From Neostapfia colusana (Eukaryota > Streptophyta > Magnoliopsida > Poales > Poaceae), in the NCBI GenBank assembly GCA_030760725.1, contig JASWHV010000018.1:17206273-17270272 (forward strand): a DNA stretch of 64,000 nucleotides. Direction: 5' to 3'. This document shows positions 22,721 to 33,145 of the stretch, one piece after another (position 1 is the stretch's first letter; each line of letters starts with the position of its first letter). The position numbers and the translations under genes were made by a program. A model generated the notes under the pieces. The model was given only the letters and a program-made list of their open reading frames with translations, searched no databases and was not told the DNA's origin.

Positions 22721-25700
22721 TGTAACGGGCTCTGATACCACGCTGAGGCGGCCCCACGGGACCTCGTCGGGTGGTGCCGTGTTATGCGGCACCCAACAGC
22801 ACACGGGTCGATGAACATACATCATATTACATAAATAGTTTGCGGAAGTGTACAAGATTGTTTTACAAATAAGTATATCAGAGTAAACTACAGCGGAAGA
22901 CTATCACTCTCACGACTCATATCTAAACTAGCAACAAAGAAACAGTCCAGCCCGCGGACGTTTCTTACTAGCAACACGAAGACAATCTGCAGCGGCGAGG
23001 ATGCTCTTAGAGTAAGCACTCGGAGGTTCCCGAGTCTCATCGGCACCCCTTCTCATAATCAGCGAGTCAATTACCTGCAAAACAACTCGGATAGCATCCG
23101 TGAGCATAACGCTCAGCAAGACTTAACTGTCACCCTAAACATGAAACTCTAAGTGAGGTTATGAACCTAACATAGGATGGCATAAGCATAATTAACTCGC
23201 CTAAAAGTGAATCCTTACTTTCAAGTATTAATTGCAGCGTTTTAAGTAACCCTGGGCACGCTACATCGGGAGTCCACAATCAAACAAGAAACGTTTTCCC
23301 CCGATGTAAATTGCTCATGGCATAAAAGAATCGAGTTTGCACTAGCCTATTCATCGAGATCCAATACAACACTAGTATAATACTTCACATCAATATGATT
23401 AGTTCCTTTCTCATGCAAGTTCTTACTACGTCACGACTGTGAGAACAAGTATGCTCGGTCCATTCCGCGAGCGACGGTGATTCGAATCAATAACACCCGG
23501 ACTACACGACACGTACGCCCGTACTCGACGTTGCCTACAACAACCATCACTGACGTCGTACGTGGCAGCCTTTCCCCCGTTTCACCCCCGTTGAATCGAT
23601 CAAGTCGCCCCGTACAGTAGCTACTCTCATGGTGCACCTTCCGACGTGAGATGTCATGAGAATATTCCCCACATACTGCACACCGGCCGTCCGCCTGAGG
23701 CGACCCGAAAAGTCCCAACGACAGCTTCCCGAGGTACATCAGTTTACTGGGTCCCATATAGCCAGCATGAGTCCGGTACACAACTCAAACTTGTTCAACA
23801 GGGCCGCATACGGATCGGTCCTTGACCGACACGGACAGGTCTACAGCACCCAGGCCCCTATGTCCTGCTGCTCCTACAACCTTCCGGTCTCAACTTTTAA
23901 CTTGCTAATTCAATTACGAACCAATCCCGTATGCCCCTGTTGTCCCTAAATCTGCGAGTAGCATCTCACCACTCGACTTCTACCGAACCGTACTTAAGCA
24001 TGGCAGTTCTACACGGTGAAAGACACCTACCCAAAACTCCATGGGTCATTTGGCTATGCAAGAGGAGTATCAAACACTAGACCTAATGCACAGTTCAAAT
24101 CTTAACCAAAGGTGAATACAAAATAAAAACTTAACAGCTGTTAAATGCAAACCGGAGCTTGCCTGTTTTGCAGGGTAGTCGTATATAACAGTTAGTGTCC
24201 TTGCAGATCCACCCTTGACTCTCCGGAGCTTGATCCACTTCGATGAATCACTCTTTTGAGTCCCCTTCGTTGTGGTCCCTATTGAAATGCATACGCATAT
24301 GTTTCATGGGATGTAATGGAAAGAAGTTATAGAATTACTTTCTTAAGAACAGAGGTTGTGTGGAAAAGCCAAGCATGGCTTGGTTTGCCTCTGTTGTGCA
24401 AAGAACAGAATTAAACTAATTTGACCTTAAGGCCCTTAGCTATACACTAACCCTTTTCTCTAATGAACATAATAGATAAGCTGAAAGGATTTGAGTGCAA
24501 CTGAAGAACAAGAACCCCAATGGCCTCAAAACTTTTACAGCAGGTTCCATACTACCTAAGGATTTAGCTTGCCAAATTGCAGCTAATGTGGAGTCATATT
24601 GTGTCCCCAATAATTCTCACAATATCTCTTATGTATTTTTCCCTTATACATAAGTATGGAGAATAAGAACAGGGAGTTCCAGGACTCATCTTGGGCTGAT
24701 AATTTACATGTGAGTTTTTGATCACATGAGAGTCATCTGGTCCAAAATTCAGCCCTTTTACTTGGGTAGTTCTCCAATAACAATTCTTTAAGCATTTGTA
24801 CTCAATAGAATTAATTCTGTAGTAATGTGCATTTTCATGCCCAACTAAGTGAACTACAATTCCAAGTATGTCCCAGAGAGCTTGCCTAAATTTTCCTATG
24901 ATTTTTGGAGCTATGGATTGCTCAGAACAGATTTTTGAAGTGGGAAACATTTTCTGAAAATGTTTCTGGACTCTTATGAACACAGCAGATTGTTTTTAGC
25001 AAATTCCTACTCAAATGATCTTCAAATGAGCTGAAAATTTGCTATGAGGTCAACAATATGTTAAAGAATATTCTGGCAAAATTTGGGTATTTTTGGTTAA
25101 CCCAAACTCCCTCAATAATTCTTCTTCAGAAAACCTTCAAAGCATTTTCCAGAATATAATATTGACTTTCATAGAAATCTAGGTTCATATTTGGTTAGAA
25201 CTCAGAGAGATGAATCCAACCCAATTGGAATCACTCAAATTGGAGTTTTCTACAGGGAGATATGAATTTCCAAAGATTGAGCCAAGTCTGGAATTATTTC
25301 CCTACAGCAAATTCGGCTGGACCCACAGTTTTGAATTCCAGCCAATAGAAACGAAGCCACACCGGGCCACAGCGTCTCTGCGCGCCAACACACGGGATCC
25401 CGGCCACACCCGATCCCAGGTTTAAAATTTGAGCTGCTGACAGATGGGGCCCACGCTTCGTCTTCTACCTCCCGCTTCTTCCCCGCGCCCGCGCTGTCCC
25501 TCGCCGGCCCGACGCCGGAGCTCGCCGGCTCGCCGTTTCCGGCCACCGCCTGAGCTGAAACTCGCCGCCAGGGAGTTTGTGACCCCGAGGAACACGGCGG
25601 TGGGGTTGGCTAGGGCTGTCGACGACCGGAACATGGCCGGCGACGTGTGACTGCCTCTGTGGTAGTTCGGCAGCGTCGCCTAGGGTTTCCGGCCAGCCAA

Positions 25701-27073
25701 AACCTGCGCCGACGCGCCCTACAGCACCAGCGCAGCTCTAGGAAGATCGGCACGACCTCAAAATGGCTCGGGAGCGGCGGTAAATAGGTTGTCGCCGTGC
25801 GACCGAATGGGTCCGCCATGAACACCTCTAGTCGAGCTCGAATTCCGTCGTGCTGAGGTGTTTTCATGTGCTGGATCCTAAAGGAGAAATGACCGCCGTC
25901 TAATCCAGCGTCCATGTGCCAAATTTGATGACTTAAGGAGGATCAGAGGGCAAGAATTTGAAAGAGTCATACTGGAAGCTCGGAATGGGGTCGCCGGAGC
26001 AAAACTTCGAAATTCGCCGGCGATGCTTCACGGTATGGCCTGAGCTTGGGCTGAGAGCAGCACCGAACCCGTGCGCGTCTGTAGGTGTGATCGCTCGGCC
26101 GTGAAACCCGTTGCGGAGGGCTGTCCACGAGCGCCCGATCACTTCCTCGGCTTAGGTCGCCGCGGCGGCGGTTGTTCTCGGGCACTGGAGGCCGCAGCTC
26201 GCTGGCTTGCGGGTCAGGGAGGTGGAGGCCGAGCTCGCGGTGCTGTTCAGCAGGTCTGGGGAGGAAAGAGTGTGGTAGTTTCGCCGTTTTTCCGATCGGA
26301 CCGAGAGGCGGAGGGGAAAACGATCGCTGGCCGTGCGCTCGCGAGGAGAGAAGAAGGGACGGCCTTTGCTTCGTCCAGGGGGGGTTTATCAGGTCACAGA
26401 ACCGCCTCTGGGCGCCGTGTGTGGGGAAATGCAGCAGCTGGTGGCGCTGCCGAGCGCCCCCGTGGCTCCACGGTGGGAGCAGCTCTCGGCCCACGTGCTG
26501 CTCGACGATTTTCCCCACTGGGGCTGAGACTTAAGGTGCAAGGCTCCTCTTTTAGCTCTATGACATGTGGGTCCCACTCCACAGTTCCTCCCCAAATATC
26601 TTCTCAAGCTGATCCTCTTAATTCCCCCAATTCTGAGTTTTAAAATCGGGGTTAGAATTTGAATCCTTCCAATTCAGTTTGAACTTGCTTTTCCAAATTT
26701 GAATTTGGTTGAAGTTTGCAAATTCTCCTCTTTAACTCCCTTTAGAGCCCACCCTATAAATGAAAAGTTTGTGAACAAACTTTTCCTTATAATCCCAACT
26801 ATAGGGCTGCATGTTTATTCAAAGTTTTTGGTCACTACATGTGTGAACTTTGAATTTAAAAATCTGATTTTTAAACTTACATGCAAAGAGGTATTTACTC
26901 CTTATTGGTTCAACACTTTTAAATAAAAAGGTGAGCCTCATCATGGATGATCATCCATGTATTACTTTGCATGAAGAAAGTTTTTGCAAGTCCCATTTTT
27001 TTTTTCATGTCATTGCCACACATATGAACTTAAACTTTAGTTTTTATTCATACACGTTTTTGGGACTTTTACA
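22721..27073 (-). repeat. 3' LTR of element B
   Basis: On the minus strand it starts TGTAAAAGTCCC (27073). It ends with a primer-binding-site-like TGGTATCAGAGC followed by CCGTTACA (22740-22721), so the LTR itself contains a copy of the primer site. Near its start are a 10-bp-stem inverted repeat (AAAAGTTTGT / ACAAACTTTT, about 26765-26786) and the palindrome ATGGATGATCATCCAT (about 26944). The GC-rich segment 25370-26560 has long open frames on both strands that are not genes. Confidence 0.93.
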
Positions 27074-27108
27074 TTCCTCCCCCCTTAAAAGAATCTCGTC
27101 CCGAGATT
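27074..27108 (-). promoter_or_regulatory. Element B polypurine tract and hairpin
   Basis: AAGGGGGGAGGAA (27086-27074) abuts the 3' LTR and is the expected primer for plus-strand DNA. The 7-bp-stem hairpin AATCTCGGGACGAGATT lies at 27108-27092. The pair is conserved in all four elements. Confidence 0.85.
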
Positions 27109-27137
27109 ACAAAAGAGGAACGAGACGGGAGAGGTAA

Positions 27138-29903
27138 TTACAAACTGTACAAAGATAAAAGTTCCGGGTAGTTGGTGCGGAGATAATCTTCACTTTCCCA
27201 CGTCGCCTCTTCCGCGGTGTGATTACTCCACAGCACCTTGAAGAATCTGATTGTCCGGTTCCGGGTTACCCGGGTCTTTTCATCCAAAATCTGGACTGGT
27301 CGCTCGGTGTAGGTCAGGTCCGGTTTCAATTCGTCGATGTCCTCAGTGCGAACAGCAGCGGTGAATTTGAGGCACTTCCGCAGCTGTGAAACATGAAATA
27401 CATCATGAACACCCGCTAGACTTGCCGGTAACTCCAGCCGGTAGGCTACGGGTCCGCACTTCTCCATGATAGCAAAAGGACCAATAAAACGGGGAGCGAG
27501 CTTCCCCTTTACACCGAACCGGTGAATTCCCTTCATCGGGGATACACGAAGATAAACGTGTTCTCCGACGTCAAAATGTAATGGCCTACGCCTTTGATCG
27601 GCGTAGCTCTTCTGTCGGGATTGGGCAGCCTTTAAGTTCTCTTGTATCAACCGAACTCGGTCTTCGGCTTCGTTGACAAGATCAACCCCAAACAGAACTC
27701 TTTCGCCGGACTCACACCAATTCAGTGGTGTGCGACACTTCCGGCCATAGAGAGCTTCATACGGTGCCATTTTAATACTCGCTTGATAACCGTTGTTGTA
27801 TGAAAACTCTGCCAACGGTAGGTGATCGTCCCAATTCCTACCGTGGTGGATGGCACACGCCCTCAACATATCCTCAAGCACTTGATTCACCCTCTCCGTT
27901 TGTCCATCAGTTTGAGGGTGATATGCGGAGCTCCTAATCAACTTGGTGCCCAACGAGGCATGCAGCTGCTCCCAAAATCGAGCAACAAATAGTGCACCTC
28001 GATCTGAAATGATGGTCTTTTGAACACCATGTGAACATATAATTCTGGAGATGAATAACTCCGCATATTGTCTTGCTCGATAATGAGTGTTCACCGGTAT
28101 GAAATGAGCTGATTTCGTCAACCGGTCGACAATCACCCATATCGAGTCATGCTTCTTGGATGTGAGCGGTAATCCGACGATGAAGTACATACTCACATCC
28201 TCCCATTTCCACGCCGGAATCTTCAAAGGTTGTAGCGGTCCGGCTTTCCGCATATGATCAGCCTTGACCCGTCTACACGTATCGCATTCGGATACGTATT
28301 TAGCAATCTCCCTCTTCATCCTCGTCCACCAAAATTTCTGTTCCAAATCTTGGTACATCTCGTTACTTCCGGGATGAATGGAAAACTTTGACAGGTGGGC
28401 TTCACCCAAAATCTTCTTCCAGAGTTTCATATTGCGCGGTACCACTATACGGTCGTTAAACCATATTGTACCGTTCTCATCCTTCCGGAAACATTTCACC
28501 TCTCCGTTGTCCAGTCTTCTCCGTATGTGAGACATACCTCTGTCTCTTCTTTGAGCCTCAACAATCTCTTCACGGATTGTTGGAATGAGCGCGAGATTAT
28601 AAAGCGCGCCATACGGAATAACACGGAGGCTTGGTTCTTCATCTTCCAACTCAGCAACCGCTAAGTTGTGAATGTGGGCTTTCCGACTAAGCGCGTCGGC
28701 AACCACGTTGGCTTTTCCAGGGTGATAGTGGATCTTAATTTCATAATTTTTAATGAGCTCCAGCCATCTCCGTTGTCTCATATTCAGCTCCTTCTGCGTG
28801 AAGATGTACTTCAGGCTTTTGTGGTCGGTGTAGAGGTGAACAAGATTACCAAGTAGGTAATGCCTCCACATCTTTAACGCCAACACCACTGCAGCAAGCT
28901 CAAGATCGTGAGTTGGATAATGCTGCTCATGGTTTCGCAGTTGACGAGACCCATAGGCGACCACACGCCCTTCTTGCATCAGAACGCAGCCGAGACCGAT
29001 GCCGGATGCATCACAGTATACGTCGAATGGCTTCGTCGTGTCCGGCTGAGCAAGAACTGGAGCCGTTGTGAGATGTTTCACCAAAGTTTTGAATGCGGCT
29101 TCACAGGCTGCATTCCACATGTATTTAGTGCCCTTCTTCAGCAGCTCCGTCATTGGTTTAGCAATCTTTGAGAAGCTCGGAATAAACCTCCGATAATAAC
29201 CCGCTAAACCTAGGAAACTTCGGACCTCGTGGACAGATTTGGGAGATTCCCACTTCAGCACTTGTTCAATTTTGCTGGTATCCACGGCAATGCCCTCTGC
29301 TGAAATGATATGGCCTAGGAAAGGCACTTGATCAATCCAAAATTCGCACTTGCTGAACTTGGCATATAATTGGTGCTCCCGCAACCGTTGTAGCACAATG
29401 CGCAGATGTTCAGCATGCTCTTCTTCAGATTTGGAGTAAACCAATATGTCGTCAATGAATACCACGACGAACTTGTCTAGCTCCGGCATGAATACAGAAT
29501 TCATCAAATACATAAAGTGTGCCGGAGCGTTGGTTAGCCCAAATGACATGACGAGGTACTCGTAGAGTCCGTATCTCGTCGAGAAAGCTGTCTTCGGTAT
29601 GTCCTCCGGTCGGATCTTGATTTGATGATAGCCCGACCGAAGATCCATCTTCGAAAATACCTTTGCACCCACAAGTTGATCAAACAGGATGTCGATGCGA
29701 GGCAAAGGATACTTGTTCTTGATCGTGACAGCATTGAGAGGACGATAATCAACACATAGCCGTAGGGTTTCGTCCTTCTTCTTAACGAACAGCGCTGAGC
29801 AACCCCAAGGTGAAGAACTTGGTCGTATGAAACCCTTGCTCATGAGTTCATTCAGTTGCTCTTTCAACTCCGCTAGCTCGATAGGTGCCATCTTGTAAGG
29901 CCT
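27138..29903 (-). pseudogene. Element B pol: RT, RNase H, integrase, chromodomain
   Basis: One open frame of 917 codons from 29891 runs in the gypsy order. RT: LRLCVDYRPLN, KMDLRSGYHQIK at residues 81-92, FIDD at 145-148 (29459-29448), catalytic Asp intact. RNase H: FDVYCDASGIGLGCVL and TDHKSLKYIFTQ. Integrase: zinc region with SECDTCRRV, core ISDRGALFVARFW and QTDGQTERVNQ. Chromodomain at the C-terminus: VLWSNHTAEEATWESEDY. The first integrase catalytic Asp is replaced by Tyr: VSMYFIVGLP (codon 28187-28185), where D has VSMDFI. A TGA at 29906-29904 separates it from the upstream gag-protease frame, in the same phase. Translation would otherwise be continuous with gag, as in single-ORF chromoviruses. 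Confidence 0.92.
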
Positions 29904-31607
29904 TCATGAAATAGGCATCGTTCCTGGCGCCAGTTCAATTTTGAACTCGACGTCCCGTTCGGGCGGCATGCCCGGTAAGTCATCGGGAAATACGTCAGGA
30001 TAATCACGTACCACCGGAATATATTCAAGCTTCAGCGCTTCCGTTTGGTAGGCCTCTACCATATCTGGATCTTCGCTGTCTAAAAACAGCGTGTGCTGTC
30101 CGTGAATCGGCGAGTCAATCTGAACAGTCCGGTTACCGATATTGAGAACGGCACCGTGACGCTTTAACCAAGACATCCCCAATATAATGTCTATCTTCTG
30201 CCTATCCAACATAATCAGCGATGTTGGGTATATTTTTCCGTCCAAACACAAAGCTGCTCGGGACACAATCTGATTGGCAGAGATATTTCCTCCCGGTGAA
30301 CGTATGAGAAAACTCGTTGTGGGAGTATTGGTGGATAAATGGTGCTGATCCACGCATGTTTTGCTGATAAACTTGTGGGTTGCACCTGAATCAAAAAGTA
30401 CCAATACGGGCACGTCCTTGAGAGTAAACATGCCCGCTAACACCGGTGCTCCCTCCGGGACATCCTCAATCGCAAGATGTTGCACACTCCCGGATTGCAA
30501 TGCTGTTATGTTGACTGGAGCAGGTGGCGGCATACCACCTGAGGATGATGGCTGTCTGGTGTTTACCAACTTCTCCCGGCATTCCTGCCTAAAATGCCCA
30601 AAATGGTGGCAATAAGAACACGGAGGTTTCCCCGGTTCTTCGTTGACTTGTGGTTGAGAAGTTGAGGCACTTGTCTGCAGCAATGATGCGACAGATGTCA
30701 TTCATTGCTGAGGCAAAGGTGTTGCTTCAAGACATGACTCTTGAGCAGGAAATCTGTACGGAGTTGATCTCCCTGGTGCTTGCCATATCTCATCGGATGG
30801 TGTGTGATACACCACACGGTATTTACGAGGAACGATTGGTGTGTCTTCTTGCACATCCTCCCGGTCCCTCTTCTCTGCTTGACACTCAAGTGTCGCTTGT
30901 TCTTGCAGCAGAGCAGCACTGATCAACTCGGTGTAACTGCCTTGATTGAACAAAGCTAACTTCTCTTTTAGTATGGCACTCAAGCCATAGAAAAAGTAGT
31001 CACACATTGCAGCTTCGCTCGTCGCATAAGCAGGAGCATATTGTGCCAGAAGGTTGAATCTTTGGACATAATCGAGGACACTCATGTCCCCCTGCTTCAA
31101 GTTTCTGAATTCTTGCTGTTGGGCCTTGATAAAACCCATAGGAATGTGACGAGCACGGAATGCTTCACGAAATTCCGTCCATTCCACTTGATGGCCTTCC
31201 GGAACGGTGGCGAGATACGCAAACCACCAATTTCCGGCGGCTCCATGGAGCTGTTGAGCTGCAAATGATGTCTTCTGATACTCGTCGCACTCAAACACTC
31301 CAAACTTCGACTCCATAACTCGAAGCCACTGATCAGCTTCCACTGGTTCATGGGCTTCCGTGAAGATTGGCGGTTGTGTCGCCAAGAAATCCAAGTAGGC
31401 GTTCCGAAGTGGAACGTCCTGTTGTGCACGCTGGAGTAAGCCCTGTTGTACCAAGGCTTGGAGTAGTCTTGTGTTCTCTTGACTTGACTCGACCATCTGA
31501 GCCATGACATCCGCCCATACCGTTGATGGCGGTGCCCGTGGTGGAGTCGAGTCATCATCTTCTTGACGAGAACTATCAACCCTACTCGGAGAATGAGTAC
31601 ACACCAT
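29904..31607 (-). pseudogene. Element B gag, nucleocapsid and protease
   Basis: Starting at the ATG at 31607, the frame encodes a Retrotrans_gag capsid region (YLDFLATQPPIFTEAHEP, GNWWFAYLATVPEGHQVEW, MSVLDYVQRFNLLAQY). It is interrupted by TGA at 30704-30702 and continues in phase into a CCHC knuckle (CSYCHHFGHFRQEC, 30620-30579) and an aspartic protease with DSGA (30392-30381). It ends at TGA 29906-29904, where sister copies have CGA. I prefer the 31607 start to further upstream ATGs because a CAG acceptor-like site lies one base before it, as in element C. Capsid and protease would form particles and process the polyprotein. Only the two TGA codons break the frame. Confidence 0.88.
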
Positions 31608-33131
31608 ACTGCACAAAGATAATTTTTGAGGGGAGTCAAAACATGATCTCAGCAGTATGTGAAAGTATGTAAAACATGAACATGCTAAAACTTTATGAAA
31701 GCATAACAAAATTTCATGTTTACACATCCTTCTAAAGCCAACATATCCAGTCCCTCATTCGGTACAAAACAGACCCTTCTGCACTTAACCCAGAATTTGA
31801 TCCATTTATTAGCATTTTCATAACTCAAGTTGAATACCAAAGTTAAAGTTAACTTCAGTATATTTTCAACGAGTACTCACATGCCCCTAGATCATTTCTG
31901 GAACAGAAGTTAGGATTGTTCAAAGTTGACAGAATTTCTGGCTAAAATTTGCCAGCACCTCCTTTGTATGTGGCTGTTTTCATCACAGTTTTACATACAA
32001 CTGGGGTACAATTCTGAACAAACTATGAACTACAAAATCGTTGAAAATTTCCTAACCTTTCCAACGGTGTATCATATGACCCTTAGAAATTTTCTACAGA
32101 CTGTGACGGCTAATTTACAGCAACATCCAGAGAAGTCTGCAGCTGCTCTGTTTTCTGAACAGTTTGCATTCATCTGGACGTTCAACCAAGTTGGTGTCGG
32201 ATTTGGCTCTGGAGTTCTACAGAAAAGTTGTAGAGCACTTAATAAACTTTCCAGAACCGTATCAAACACCTCCATTGGGTCAAACTAATCAGAGTTACGC
32301 TCTGTTAAAGTTCGGCAAAACTTCTGCCAGAACAGAGCACTCTGTTTTTGAGATCAAAAGAAGCCTAGTAATTCTCTTCTCTGAAACTTATTTCAAATGA
32401 AGAGTTCAGTAACTAATATGTGCTTTATCACATCCATTTTTAGTTTGAAAGTTAGTCATGAATGATTTTTTCATAGGTAAGAATACTATCCAGTGTAGTA
32501 CGGTGATGATGCACCGTAAGACATATGACGGTACTACGTTGCCTCACCAAAGAAAAACCTAACCGGATTACGCCGGCATATACGTATCCTTAGGTGGCAC
32601 TAAAACGATCACTCACAAACGTGTTCTACACGCACTAAGGTTTTTCGTGGTTAGTACCTACATATCATCAGGCCCGGCTGCACACCGAACCCGGTATCCA
32701 TACAGTTTGTACACCCGGCCGTCATCACTCGCCCAGGTGTTCTCAAGCCAAACACGCCTTGAGCTACGTGTTCACGTTACTGACCACGTGACGGGGTCTC
32801 CCAAATTGCACCACGCACGCCTGGGAAGACGTTGCTCGAATACCCCAAACGACATGAAGAGTCGTAGAGGATACTAAAGCGGGTCGGGTTACCTGCCACC
32901 CGTGGGGCTCCACCCTTCAGCTTGTGCGCACTGGCGGACAGCGCATACGTGCACCCCCCAAGACATAAACCGTCCCGAGATGCACGATTTTCCGACATAA
33001 CAAATAAGTTAGCTTGCCACCTTCATTATATGCTAATAGTAGTCCTTATGTGGGCCTAGTACCGTTATCTCACCGTATCCTAAGTTTTTGACGTAATATG
33101 ATGCTCAATCCGTGCTCTGTTCCCAATGCGG
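31608..33131 (-). other. Element B untranslated leader
   Basis: Sequence between the primer-binding site and gag, about 1.5 kb, with no supported gene. It resembles the leader of C (43037-44521) in blocks such as the one around TTCACGTTACTGACCACGTG (about 32770). It lacks the extra ORF that C carries between leader and gag. Confidence 0.75.
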
Positions 33132-33143
33132 CTCTGATACCAT
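33132..33143 (-). other. Element B primer-binding site (tRNA-iMet)
   Basis: TGGTATCAGAGC on the minus strand, two bases after the LTR end, complements the 3' end of initiator-Met tRNA, the usual primer of these elements. An identical 12-mer lies 22 bases upstream, inside the LTR (33165-33154). Confidence 0.92.
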
Positions 33144-33145
33144 GT

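Noticed and set aside
22721..22740. Possibility that TGGTATCAGAGC repeats mark tRNA genes
   Set aside because: Only the 12-base complement of the tRNA 3' end is present; no cloverleaf arms or internal promoter boxes adjoin it.
28395..31268. Plus-strand frames opposite element B gag-pol
   Set aside because: They are shadows of the minus-strand coding sequence and carry no motif; an antisense gene is not supported.
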